64,000 nucleotides of DNA, from the NCBI RefSeq assembly GCF_018129405.1, contig NZ_JAFCLP010000002.1, positions 434,001 through 498,000 on the forward strand, read 5' to 3'. A program made the position numbers and the translations under genes. Of this stretch, positions 38,636 through 46,652 are shown piece by piece. How positions within the stretch are numbered: the stretch's first letter is position 1; the number at the start of each line of letters is the position of its first letter. The stretch is from Bradyrhizobium iriomotense. GTDB taxonomy: Bacteria > Pseudomonadota > Alphaproteobacteria > Rhizobiales > Xanthobacteraceae. The notes below the pieces were generated by a model. The model saw nothing but the letters and a program-made list of their open reading frames with translations. It did not search any database and was not told the origin of the DNA.

Positions 38636-38991
38636 TCCAGTGCCCCTTTCTTCCATTCATAGGCGAACCCGACCGTCAGCACGGCGAGGAACACCACCAT
38701 GGACCAGAAGCCGGTCGCGCCAAGCTTGCCGAACGCCACCGCCCAGGGAAACAGGAACGCCACCTCGAGGTCGAAGATGATGAAGAGGATGGCGACCAGA
38801 TAGAAGCGGACGTCGAACTTCATTCGCGCGTCGTCGAAGGCGTTGAAACCGCACTCATACGCCGACAGCTTTTCCGGGTCCGGCTGCTGGAACGCCACGA
38901 TGAAGGGCGCGATCAGCAGCACGAGGCCGATGAGGCCCGCCACCCCTATAAAGACGACGAGTGGAAGATAGTTCTGTAGAATGCCGCTCAT
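38626..38991 (-). CDS. nuoA: NADH-quinone oxidoreductase subunit A
   Basis: This 121-residue, three-helix subunit is the first gene of the operon. It shows [20 protein letters not shown], the conserved quinone-site loop [20 protein letters not shown] with the essential Cys, [20 protein letters not shown] with membrane acids, and a final [12 protein letters not shown] at 38991 has AGGG about 8 bases upstream. The promoter should lie just beyond; on the minus strand TTGGTG (-35-like) and AATAAT (-10-like) about 18 bases apart occur near 39050-39080, which is only a weak candidate. Confidence 0.95.
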   Translation of the reverse strand: MSGILQNYLPLVVFIGVAGLIGLVLLIAPFIVAFQQPDPEKLSAYECGFNAFDDARMKFDVRFYLVAILFIIFDLEVAFLFPWAVAFGKLGATGFWSMVVFLAVLTVGFAYEWKKGALEWD

Positions 38992-39001
38992 TGGCGAGCC
39001 C

Positions 39002-39651
39002 TTGTTTCCCGCGACGTCGGGGGAGCCGCGGATTCGTCCCGATTTGGAATTATTCTGAGCCTTAGCGCAGTGCACCAATGGGCGCAAGACACGCTCTTTT
39101 CAGGCCCTTTGCCGCCCCCAGAACGGTGGAAATCCCGGAATCAACCCCGCGGCTGGTATGGAGCAGATCGACCGCCCCAGCAAGGGCGATCCCGATCAGT
39201 CCTGCGCGCTTGGCCGGCAGGTCCGCTATTGGGGAAGCCCACTCTATTTAGGCCGCGAAGCCGCGAAATCCAAATTACAACGAGGATAGTGCGCCCTGTC
39301 ATGTCGGCGACATGCTGCTCATTGTGGCCCGATCGCCGCGACGGCAGATTAGGACAGCCATAGCGCCTGTCCACAGGCACCGCTGGTCAGACGAGCCATG
39401 CATCCCGACGGGTCCGGGGCCCGTCGGGCGAATGCGTCGTTCCGGCCCCCGCCACGGGGGCGAGCGCGGCGTCGGCAACTTGCTGGGGCGTCGCACGCGC
39501 CGCGCTCGCAATGAGCTTCGGGCTGGGGGGCATAGCCCGGGAGCTCATCGATCTCCAATTGGGCGATCAGCGGTCGTCAGGTCGGTAGAGCCTCGGGATG
39601 GTCGAGATCAGGGGCGCGCGGAGCTGCCCCCGCCTCTCCTCATCCCTTGCC
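39002..39651. other. Intergenic region, 650 bases, without a convincing gene
   Basis: The right-hand part should hold nothing but the end of the TonB receptor transcript, and the left part the nuo promoter. Reading frames here have no family features and no consistent codon bias. A hairpin CCCGACGGG (39404-39412) with CCCGTCGGG (39420-39428) is present without a T-run. I see no RNA gene. Confidence 0.5.
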
Positions 39652-41943
39652 TCACCATTTGTAGGAGACGCTGGCGGTGACGCGCCGGCGGTCGCCATAG
39701 AAGCATGACGTGGCCGACGCACAGCTCGCGACGTAGATCTTGTCGGTCAGGTTGATCACGTTCAGCGCCGTGCGCCAGTTCTGCCATTCGTAGTGGAGCG
39801 CGAGGTCGCCAAGCACCACAGCGGGAACCTCGAGGGTGTTGGCGGTATCGGCCCAGGACGCGCCGATATAGCGGACGCCGCCGCCGAAGCCGAAGCCCTC
39901 AAGCGGTCCGTCCTTGAAGGTGTAGTCGGCCCAGCCCGACACCAGCATCTCGGGCGTGTTGGTCGGCGTCTTGCCGACGAGGGCCGGATCGAGGTCCTTG
40001 CTGTTGAACAGATGATAGGCCGTGAAGGCGCCGATCAGCTTCAGCTCCTTGGTGGCGTTCGCCACCGCTTCGAGCTCGATACCGCGCGAGGTCACCTCGC
40101 CGGTCTGGTTCTGCAGGACCGGAACGCTGCCCGGCAGTGTCGTCGCCACGTTCTGACGGACCAGGTCGAAGGCCGACGCCGTGAAATAGCCGTCGAACCC
40201 CTTCGGTGCGACCTTCACACCGATCTCGGCCTGCTTCCCTGTCTCCGGCAGGAACAACCGGTTCTGCGCGTTGAGGCCGATAATCGGATTGTAGCTCGTC
40301 GAATAGGAGACATAGGGCGCGATGCCGTTGTCGAAATTGTAGATCAGCCCGGCGCGGCCGCTGAACCTGCTGTCGTCGCGGCTGTCGACGGTGGCACCGG
40401 TAAAGCGGTTGTCCTGGGTGGTCTCGACCCAATCGTTGCGCCCGCTCAGCACCAGCGTGAAATTGCCAAGCTTCATCTGGTCCTGAAGATAGGTGCCGGC
40501 CTGCTTCTGCGTGATGCGGAAGTTTCGGAACGGATCGCTTGGGAGGGGAACTTCGGCCTGCCCGTAGACGGGATTGAAGATGCTGACCGGGGACACGCCA
40601 AACCCGAAGGCTTGGTAGTCGTCGATCTGGTAACCCTTCAGGTCCACCCCGAACAGCATCGTGTGCTTTACGGGGCCGGTGTTGAAGCGATACTCCAGCT
40701 GATTATCGAGATCGGCCTGATTGGCTGTGTTCTTCGCATACCAATTGTAGCGATTGAGCGTGGCCGTCGCCTGATTGCCATAGTCGTTGCCGACGTAACC
40801 GCGATAGGTGATGTCGACATGGGCAAACCGCGCGTTCTGCCGGAACGTCACATCGTCAGTGAGATTGCGCTCGAACTGGTAGCCGAGCATCTCCTGCTCG
40901 CGCGTGAACTTGTCGACGCTGGGATCGCCGGCGAAGAAGCTGGTCGGGATCTTGCCGAACGAGGCATTGGTGACCGTGCCGACATAGGGCAGGAAGTTGA
41001 TGCCGCGGGTGTCCTGCCGGGAGGCCGACGCCAACACCGTGAACGTGGTGTCGGCATCCGGTTTCCACGTCAATGACGGGGCGATGAAGTAATTGTTGTC
41101 GGGTGTGAAGTTGACCTGCGTCGGGCCGTTCTGGACCTGGCCGACGACACGATAGAACAGCTTGCCATCCTGGGGCTGCGTCGCGACCGGACCGCCGAAA
41201 TCAAACCCGACATAGGCGTTACCGAAATTGTTGACGCCGGTCTCGACATAGCGGATCGGCTCGGCTGGCGGCATCTTGCTGATGACGTTGACGATGCCGC
41301 TCGGGCTCGATCCGCCATAGAGCACCGCCGACGGACCGCGCAGCACCTCGACGCGCTCCATGTTGAAAGGCTGGAGCTTCCAGCTCGCATAGGATGTGTA
41401 GAACAACTGCATGCCGTCGAGGAACAGTCCGACGTCGTCGGACTTGAAGCCGCGGATCAGCCACCAGTCGTTGCGCGTATCCGCGCCAAAGGTCCCTGCC
41501 CGCACGCCGGCGGTGTAACGCAGCACCTCGTCGAGCTTGTTCGGCTTCTGGTCGCGGATCTGCTCCGCGCCGATGACGGACACCGATTGCGGCGTCTCCA
41601 TGATCGGCGTGTCGGTCTTGGTGCCGGACGAGCTGCGACCGGCGACGTAGCCGCGCACCGGGCCACGCGGCGTTTCGACGAAGCCGGCATTGCGCTGCGG
41701 CTGCGGCTTGCTTCTGTTCGCGGCCTGCACCGATCGCCGCGGCGCACTGCGCGCGGCGGATGCGGGTGCGCGGCGGCGTGCTTCAGGTGCGGTGACGGTC
41801 ACCGACGGCAGATTCTGCGCGCCGCTCTGTGTGGATGATTGTGCAAACGATGCCTGCGGCACCAAAACCCAAACGGATGCGGTCGCCAACACGGCCGACC
41901 GCAGCATTCCAAGACTGTTCAACGCGCCACCCCAAAGCTGCAT
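39652..41943 (-). CDS. TonB-dependent siderophore receptor (FhuA/FegA-like)
   Basis: This 763-residue outer-membrane receptor has a signal peptide (MLRSAVLATASVWVLVPQASFAQ), a Pro/Arg-rich linker and a TonB-box-like VTVTAPEA. The plug domain carries TPQSVSVIGAEQIRDQKPNK, NDWWLIRGFKSDDVGLFLDG, VEVLRGPSAVLYGGSSPSGI and VNVISKMPP. A 22-strand-type barrel ends in RRRVTASVSYKW. The sequence follows the hydroxamate (ferrichrome/ferrioxamine) receptor group, such as FegA of Bradyrhizobium, though substrate is inferred. A near-palindrome at 42034-42054 upstream may be an iron-regulatory site. No TonB or ABC partner genes are adjacent. Confidence 0.92.
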   Translation of the reverse strand: MQLWGGALNSLGMLRSAVLATASVWVLVPQASFAQSSTQSGAQNLPSVTVTAPEARRRAPASAARSAPRRSVQAANRSKPQPQRNAGFVETPRGPVRGYVAGRSSSGTKTDTPIMETPQSVSVIGAEQIRDQKPNKLDEVLRYTAGVRAGTFGADTRNDWWLIRGFKSDDVGLFLDGMQLFYTSYASWKLQPFNMERVEVLRGPSAVLYGGSSPSGIVNVISKMPPAEPIRYVETGVNNFGNAYVGFDFGGPVATQPQDGKLFYRVVGQVQNGPTQVNFTPDNNYFIAPSLTWKPDADTTFTVLASASRQDTRGINFLPYVGTVTNASFGKIPTSFFAGDPSVDKFTREQEMLGYQFERNLTDDVTFRQNARFAHVDITYRGYVGNDYGNQATATLNRYNWYAKNTANQADLDNQLEYRFNTGPVKHTMLFGVDLKGYQIDDYQAFGFGVSPVSIFNPVYGQAEVPLPSDPFRNFRITQKQAGTYLQDQMKLGNFTLVLSGRNDWVETTQDNRFTGATVDSRDDSRFSGRAGLIYNFDNGIAPYVSYSTSYNPIIGLNAQNRLFLPETGKQAEIGVKVAPKGFDGYFTASAFDLVRQNVATTLPGSVPVLQNQTGEVTSRGIELEAVANATKELKLIGAFTAYHLFNSKDLDPALVGKTPTNTPEMLVSGWADYTFKDGPLEGFGFGGGVRYIGASWADTANTLEVPAVVLGDLALHYEWQNWRTALNVINLTDKIYVASCASATSCFYGDRRRVTASVSYKW

Positions 41944-42033
41944 GTTTGATGCGTCATGCCGCCGTGTCCCGGCGACGGCATGCGCCTGATGGTGACGCTT
42001 ATGTGAGGGTGCGCGATTTCCCTAATTGAAAGC

Positions 42034-42054
42034 TTCTTAGAGCTGCTCTTAGAA
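42034..42054 (-). promoter_or_regulatory. Candidate regulatory palindrome upstream of the siderophore receptor
   Basis: TTCTTAGAG (42034-42042), spacer CTG, CTCTTAGAA (42046-42054) is an inverted repeat with 8 of 9 pairs matching, about 90 bases before the receptor ATG. It resembles the TTAGAA/TTCTAA elements recognised by iron-responsive Irr (ICE motif) in rhizobia as I recall them. The identity of the regulator is inferred. Confidence 0.45.
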
Positions 42055-42085
42055 CCGATCCAATGTTCCCGGGCACATCGGGACG

Positions 42086-42598
42086 TCAGCGCGAATTCTT
42101 CTCGCTCTCGAGCATCTCGGCGGCGATCGCCGTGAGCTGATCGACCTTTTGCAGCAGCATGTCGAACTCGGCTGGGCTCAGATGCTCCAAGAGGCGGCGG
42201 TTGCGCTCCTGCGCGCCTTCGACGATCGCATCGTGCGCGGCGAGGCCCGCCGGGGTGAGCGAGATCAGCACCTCGCGGCTATCCTTCGGATTTGCCGATT
42301 TCGCGATCAGCTTGCGCGACACCAGATTGGCCAGCGCGCGGCTGATCTGCCCCTTGTCCTGGCCGACTGCCTCGGCGAGCCGCGCCACGCTCATCGGCGG
42401 CCGCCGGCCGAGCGAGGCGACGAGACCGAACTCGACGGAGGACAATCCGGTGAGGCGCTTGTAGCGCAGGATGGCGCCGCGCTTGAGCAGATTGGCGAGC
42501 ACCATCAGCCGCGAGGACAGCATCGCGGTGATCGGCGCCGGCTCGCTCTTGCCCGTCTCGGGGGCCGTCCACCCGTCGCTGCTCGGTGTCTGGTTCAT
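42086..42598 (-). CDS. MarR-family transcriptional regulator
   Basis: The 170-residue protein has the MarR winged helix: LVASLGRRPPMSVARLAEAV, GQDKGQISRALANLVSRKLI (recognition helix and wing start) and KDSREVLISLTPAGLAAHDA (wing with DxR). Flanking helices form the dimer. It is divergent from the Rieske oxygenase/MFS operon, and a palindrome overlaps the oxygenase promoter. It is therefore likely the repressor of that operon, released by an aromatic ligand. Confidence 0.88.
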   Translation of the reverse strand: MNQTPSSDGWTAPETGKSEPAPITAMLSSRLMVLANLLKRGAILRYKRLTGLSSVEFGLVASLGRRPPMSVARLAEAVGQDKGQISRALANLVSRKLIAKSANPKDSREVLISLTPAGLAAHDAIVEGAQERNRRLLEHLSPAEFDMLLQKVDQLTAIAAEMLESEKNSR

Positions 42599-42664
42599 CG
42601 TCCACCTCTGCCAAGAAAGCCCGGCCCTGCCAAGCCTGAGCCGCCGCGGCCGGCCGTTCTCCTC

Positions 42665-42711
42665 AAATGCGATTAAGAGGCATTTAGAAGATCGTTGACA
42701 ATGTCATCGAA
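42665..42711 (+). promoter_or_regulatory. Candidate MarR operator and promoter of the Rieske oxygenase operon
   Basis: Two palindromes lie in the divergent region. AAATGC (42665-42670) pairs with GCATTT (42680-42685). A second centre, TGACA-A-TGTCA at 42696-42706, extends imperfectly to both sides (GATCG and TCGAAT). TTGACA at 42695-42700, a perfect -35 sequence reading toward the oxygenase, overlaps this second palindrome, so a bound regulator would block RNA polymerase. A matching -10 is weak. Confidence 0.55.
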
Positions 42712-42779
42712 TTATCTTTCACTGCTTCCAAGACATCAAAAAGGCCCCGGCCAGCACGGCCGAGAGCGGGAGGACCGGC

Positions 42780-43970
42780 ATGACCATCACCCAGCGGGAT
42801 CGCGATCTCGGCACGGCCTATGCGATGAAGCCGGCGCACACGCGCACCGAGCTCACCTCGGTCGTGCGCGGCACGCCGATGGGCGAACTGCTGCGCCGCT
42901 ACTGGCATCCGGTCGGGCTCATCAGTGACGCCACCGACACGCCGAAGAAAGTGCGCGCGCTGGGCGAGGACCTGGTGCTGTTCCGCGACAAGCATGGGCG
43001 CGCCGGCCTGTTGCACGCGCGCTGCTGCCACCGCGGCACCACGCTCTACTACGGCAAGGTCGAGGAGGACGGCATCCGCTGCTGCTATCACGGCTGGAAG
43101 TTCGACACCGAAGGCCATTGCCTGGAGCAGCCCTGCGAGCCCGATGGCGGCCAGTTCAAGGACAAGGTGCGCCAGCCCTGGTATCCGGTCGAGGAGCGCT
43201 ACGGGCTGATCTTCGCCTATATGGGCCCGGCCGAGAAACGCCCGGTGCTGCCGCACTATGAGTGCCTGGAAAAGATGGACGACGGCGAGCTGGTCGAGGC
43301 CGACGATTCCTCGATCGGCGGCGGCGGTCCGGCGATCATCCCCTGCAACTGGCTCCAGCATTTCGAGAACGTGGTCGACCCCTACCACGTGCCGGTGCTG
43401 CACGGCTCGTTCTCGGGTCCGCAATTCACCAACATGATGGCGTCGATCCCGGAGGTGAAGTTCGAGAAATCGCCGCGCGGCGTCCTCGTGCGCTCCGAGC
43501 GCAAGCAGGACGACGGCAAGGTGTTTTATCGCGTCAGCGAGGCGGCGCTGCCGACGCTGCGCGTGGTGCCGAACCCGCGCGTCGCGCAGTTCGCCCGCGT
43601 CGAATCCATTGGCTGGGTACTGCCGATCGACGATACGTCGTTCCGCATCTATGTCGCCGGCCGCGTCAAGGCACCTGGCGAGATCAGCCGCATGCGCTCG
43701 AAGTTCAACGGAAAGTTCTGGTGGGACATGACCGAGCAAGAGCACCAGCAATTCCCGGGCGACTATGAGGCCCAGGTCGGCCAGGGCGAGGTGACGGTGC
43801 ATTCCGAGGAGCATTTCGGCCAGAGCGACCGCGGCATCCTGATGATCCGGCGCATGCTGAGCGACCAGCTCGATGCACTCGCCGCGGGCCGCGATCCGAT
43901 CGGCGTCTCCTTTGATGCAAGCGCGCCGCCGGTCGCATTCGAAGCGGGGAATTACATCCGCGAAGGCTGA
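42780..43970 (+). CDS. Rieske non-haem iron oxygenase, alpha subunit
   Basis: The 396-residue protein has an N-terminal Rieske 2Fe-2S domain with Cys82, His84, Cys101 and His104 (CCHRG and CCYHGWKF). The catalytic domain has the mononuclear iron ligands in HFENVVDPYHVPVLH (His203, His208, with Asp200 linking the centres). It resembles phenoxybenzoate/vanillate-type aromatic-ring-hydroxylating or O-demethylating oxygenases, which need a separate reductase; none is adjacent. GGGAGGACCGGC precedes ATG 42780. It forms an operon with the MFS transporter, divergent from the MarR gene, consistent with uptake and attack of an aromatic substrate. Confidence 0.9.
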   Translation: MTITQRDRDLGTAYAMKPAHTRTELTSVVRGTPMGELLRRYWHPVGLISDATDTPKKVRALGEDLVLFRDKHGRAGLLHARCCHRGTTLYYGKVEEDGIRCCYHGWKFDTEGHCLEQPCEPDGGQFKDKVRQPWYPVEERYGLIFAYMGPAEKRPVLPHYECLEKMDDGELVEADDSSIGGGGPAIIPCNWLQHFENVVDPYHVPVLHGSFSGPQFTNMMASIPEVKFEKSPRGVLVRSERKQDDGKVFYRVSEAALPTLRVVPNPRVAQFARVESIGWVLPIDDTSFRIYVAGRVKAPGEISRMRSKFNGKFWWDMTEQEHQQFPGDYEAQVGQGEVTVHSEEHFGQSDRGILMIRRMLSDQLDALAAGRDPIGVSFDASAPPVAFEAGNYIREG

Positions 43971-43974
43971 CCTG

Positions 43975-43994
43975 CCAGCTCCAATCGGAGCTGG
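43975..43994 (+). other. Intercistronic hairpin between oxygenase and transporter genes
   Basis: CCAGCTCC (43975-43982) and GGAGCTGG (43987-43994) form a perfect 8-bp stem with loop AATC in the 60-base gap. There is no T-run, so it more likely affects mRNA processing or stability than termination. Confidence 0.5.
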
Positions 43995-44030
43995 ACCGAC
44001 AACGATAACAAAGACAAATTGGGGGAAGCG

Positions 44031-45326
44031 ATGGTCGATGTGACGTCACAGATGTCGGTGCAAACGGCTGCCGCGGCCAAGCCCTCGGCGCGGCGCTACT
44101 ACGTGCTGGGGCTGCTCACCATCATCTACGCGCTGAATTTCCTCGACCGCACGATCTTCAACGTGCTGATCGAGCCGATCAAGAAGGAATTTCAGCTCAG
44201 CGACACCATGATGGGCCTGCTCGCAGGCTTCGGCTTCGCGCTGTTCTATTCCCTGCTCGGCATCCCCATCGCGCGGGTCGCCGACCGGCTCAACCGGCGC
44301 AACATCGTTGCCGTCGCCTTCGCGTTCTGGAGCGCGATGACGGCGCTGTGCGGTGTGGCCACCAGCCTGACCTCGCTGGCGCTGGCACGCATCGGTGTCG
44401 GCATCGGTGAATCCGCTGGCTCCCCGGCCTCGCAGTCGATCGTCGCCGATCTCTTCGCCAAGAACGAGCGCCCGCGGGCGCTCGGCATCTACGCCATCGG
44501 CACCTATCTCGGCGTCTTCCTCGGCTATTTCGTCGGCGGCTACGTCAACCAGCACTATGGCTGGCGGATGGCCTTTTACGTCGCCGGCCTGCCCGGCATC
44601 CTGCTCGCGGCCATCCTGTGGCTGACGATCTCCGAGCCGAAGCGCGGCGCCATGCAGGAGAATTTTGTGCCAGAGCCGCTGGGGCCGACGCTGCGCTTCC
44701 TGGCCTCGCAGCAAAGCTTCATCATCGTCCTGATCGGCTTCTGCCTCACCACCTACACCAATTATGCGACCGCGGCCTGGATCCCGCCGTTCCTGGCCCG
44801 CGTGCACCATCTGTCGAGCGCCGAGATCGGCACCTATGCCGGCACCTTCAAGGGCCTCGCCGGCATGGCCGGCACCCTGCTCGGCGGCTTCGTGGTCGCG
44901 CAGATCAGCCGCCGCGACGACCGCTGGAAGCTGTGGGCGCCCGCGATCACCTCAGGCCTCGCTGGACCGGTGTTCGCGCTGTGCATGCTGACGCAGGATT
45001 TCGCGATGATGGTGGCGATGCTGGCGCTGACCTCGTTCATGGTCGGCTTCCATCTCGGCCCGATCTTCGCGATCGCGCAGACCGTGGCCAAGCCCAGCAT
45101 GCGCGCGCTCGCCTCCGCCCTGATCGCGCTGACCGCCACCTGCTTCGGCCAGGGCGTCGGCCCGCTCGCCGTGGGCATGGTCAACGATGCCCTGAAGGGC
45201 AGTTATGGCGCGGAAGCGGTGCGCTATTCCCTGCTCTCGGCGGCGATCACGACCACGCTCGGCGCCCTGCTGTTCGTCTGGGCCGCCCGCTCGATCCGGA
45301 ACGATATCGGCCGGGCCGCGGCCTGA
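44031..45326 (+). CDS. MFS transporter (spinster-like)
   Basis: A 431-residue major-facilitator protein with 12 predicted helices. MFS motif A is degenerate (GIPIARVADRLNRRNIVAVA), and GIGESAGSPASQSIVADLFA, RPRALGIYAIGTYLGVFLGY and LGPIFAIAQTVAKPSMRALA are typical of the spinster/aromatic-acid group. Start 44031 has GGGGGA at the right distance; a TTG four codons earlier is unlikely. It follows the oxygenase by 60 bases and probably imports its aromatic substrate. Confidence 0.88.
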   Translation: MVDVTSQMSVQTAAAAKPSARRYYVLGLLTIIYALNFLDRTIFNVLIEPIKKEFQLSDTMMGLLAGFGFALFYSLLGIPIARVADRLNRRNIVAVAFAFWSAMTALCGVATSLTSLALARIGVGIGESAGSPASQSIVADLFAKNERPRALGIYAIGTYLGVFLGYFVGGYVNQHYGWRMAFYVAGLPGILLAAILWLTISEPKRGAMQENFVPEPLGPTLRFLASQQSFIIVLIGFCLTTYTNYATAAWIPPFLARVHHLSSAEIGTYAGTFKGLAGMAGTLLGGFVVAQISRRDDRWKLWAPAITSGLAGPVFALCMLTQDFAMMVAMLALTSFMVGFHLGPIFAIAQTVAKPSMRALASALIALTATCFGQGVGPLAVGMVNDALKGSYGAEAVRYSLLSAAITTTLGALLFVWAARSIRNDIGRAAA

Positions 45327-45343
45327 AAGCCGCCTCCGCGCCA

Positions 45344-45368
45344 CCGCCCGGCGAAATCAGCCGGGCGG
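45344..45368 (+). terminator. Hairpin after the MFS gene, possible terminator
   Basis: CCGCCCGGC (45344-45352) and GCCGGGCGG (45360-45368) form a perfect 9-bp stem with loop GAAATCA, 18 bases after the MFS stop. No T-run follows directly. Confidence 0.5.
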
Positions 45369-45469
45369 CCGGATGAAACCATTTTGCGGAACCCGCGAAA
45401 CGATCCGGAAACAGATGGTCCTTAGAAGATGAGCCCATAGACGGCGGCAAAGCCCGTCGGGAGGCTCAT

Positions 45470-45673
45470 ATGAACCACTCAATTCACTCTGCTGATCGTG
45501 CGACCCACCTGAAGATCGTGGTGGTGGCGCTGGTGGCCGGCATTGCAGTGGCCGGTTTCGGGATTGCGGCCCGTACCAACGCCGATTATGGCCAGACCGC
45601 CCAGTCGACCCAGGTGATCAAGGCCGGCAAGCCGGTGGCGGTTACCAGCGCGGGCACGTCCGAGATTCGCTGA
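45470..45673 (+). CDS. Small membrane-anchored hypothetical protein
   Basis: The 67-residue product has a His/Asp-containing N-terminus, one hydrophobic segment (IVVVALVAGIAVAGFGIAAR) and a polar tail (STQVIKAGKPVAVTSAGTSE). GGGAGG lies about 6 bases before the ATG, and a strong terminator at 45699-45721 follows the gene, so it is a compact single-gene unit. I recall similar short proteins in Bradyrhizobium, but no function is known. Confidence 0.7.
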   Translation: MNHSIHSADRATHLKIVVVALVAGIAVAGFGIAARTNADYGQTAQSTQVIKAGKPVAVTSAGTSEIR

Positions 45674-45698
45674 TAAGCCCGGCTTCGGGTTGACAAGA

Positions 45699-45721
45699 GG
45701 CCGCCGCCGGGCGGCCTTTTT
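45699..45721 (+). terminator. Rho-independent terminator
   Basis: GGCCGCC (45699-45705) pairs with GGCGGCC (45710-45716), followed by five T (45717-45721). It ends the small gene 26 bases after its stop. Confidence 0.8.
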
Positions 45722-45833
45722 CGTTTTCCAAAGCAATGCTTAGCCGAGATGCGCTGGCGAAGCGCAACGTCCTTGACTTCACCAAGCCCCGCCTTTAAGT
45801 CCCCCCTCGTTCCGCGCGCGTTCAGCGAGCCAC

Positions 45834-45910
<77 letters not shown>

Positions 45911-46107
45911 TTTTGGCAATCCCTTCATAGCCTTAGCCCGAACTTCTCGACGCCTTTCGCGGCTGTGCGGGCCATTGCCGGCGCCCGTCGGGAACCGGTG
46001 GCATAGTCAGCCCGCGTCCGAATCGTCTACGCCTTCCAGGACTTAAGAAGGGATCCCCACGCTTTCCCGGCTTTTCCGGGGCTTCCCTGTCATTGAGGAG
46101 GCCAGAG

Positions 46108-46437
46108 ATGGCTAAGAAGGATTCGGCTAAGAAGGATTCGGCGAAGAAGGCAGCCGCTCCCGCCACCATCACGCTCAAGCACCTCGCCGCCGATATCGCG
46201 GAGAGCCAGGACCTTTCCAAGAAGCACGCCGAGGCCGTCCTCACGGACATGGTCGATCTGATCACCAAGCACCTGAAGAAGGGCGACCGCGTCCGCATCG
46301 TCGGGCTCGGCATCCTCCAGGTCCGCAAGCGCGCCGCCCGCACCGGCCGCAATCCGGCCACCGGCGAAGCCATTCACATCAAGGCGAGCAAGAAGGTCGC
46401 GTTCCGCCCGGTCAAGGAACTCAAAGAGGCGATCTAG
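46108..46437 (+). CDS. HU-family DNA-binding protein with a Lys/Ala-rich N-terminus
   Basis: This 109-residue protein has the bacterial HU/IHF fold: TLKHLAADIAESQDLSKKHA, VLTDMVDLITKHLKKGDRVR, IVGLGILQVRKRAARTGRNP with the DNA-intercalating RNPATGE arm, and KASKKVAFRPVKELKEAI. Residues 2-17 form an unusual basic leader with a doubled AKKDS unit, probably a flexible DNA-contacting tail. Start 46108 is preceded by GAGGAGG; a TTG five codons earlier is part of that site. It is a nucleoid-associated protein, distinct from canonical 90-residue HU by the leader. Confidence 0.9.
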   Translation: MAKKDSAKKDSAKKAAAPATITLKHLAADIAESQDLSKKHAEAVLTDMVDLITKHLKKGDRVRIVGLGILQVRKRAARTGRNPATGEAIHIKASKKVAFRPVKELKEAI

Positions 46438-46535
46438 AGCCCGTTCCGATTGCATCGGAACTGGCTCCAGATTCTTGTTTTGACGCGTTTTCTTTACGCG
46501 AACCGGTGCCCACTTCGCTCGAAAACGCTCTGGCC
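46438..46535. repeat. RIME-like repeat with hairpins after the HU gene
   Basis: GTTCCGAT (46443-46450) pairs with ATCGGAAC (46454-46461) right after the HU stop and may help terminate it. A second pair, GCGTTTTC (46485-46492) with GAAAACGC (46521-46528), encloses ACGCGAACCGGTGCCCACTT, a sequence typical of rhizobial palindromic mosaic repeats as I recall. Confidence 0.65.
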
Positions 46536-46652
46536 GCTACGTTTCATTAAGCCTGATCGTACGTCGTTCCGGCCGCATCGCGGCCCGCTTTTCTGATATA
46601 CCGCCTGCTTCCCCAAGACCTGCTCCCACAAGCCCCGGCGGTTTGACCAGAA

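Noticed and set aside
39312-39680. Frame of about 122 codons in the gap before the siderophore receptor
   Set aside because: Arg/Pro-rich composition, no ribosome site, overlaps the end of the receptor gene on the other strand; not supported as a gene.
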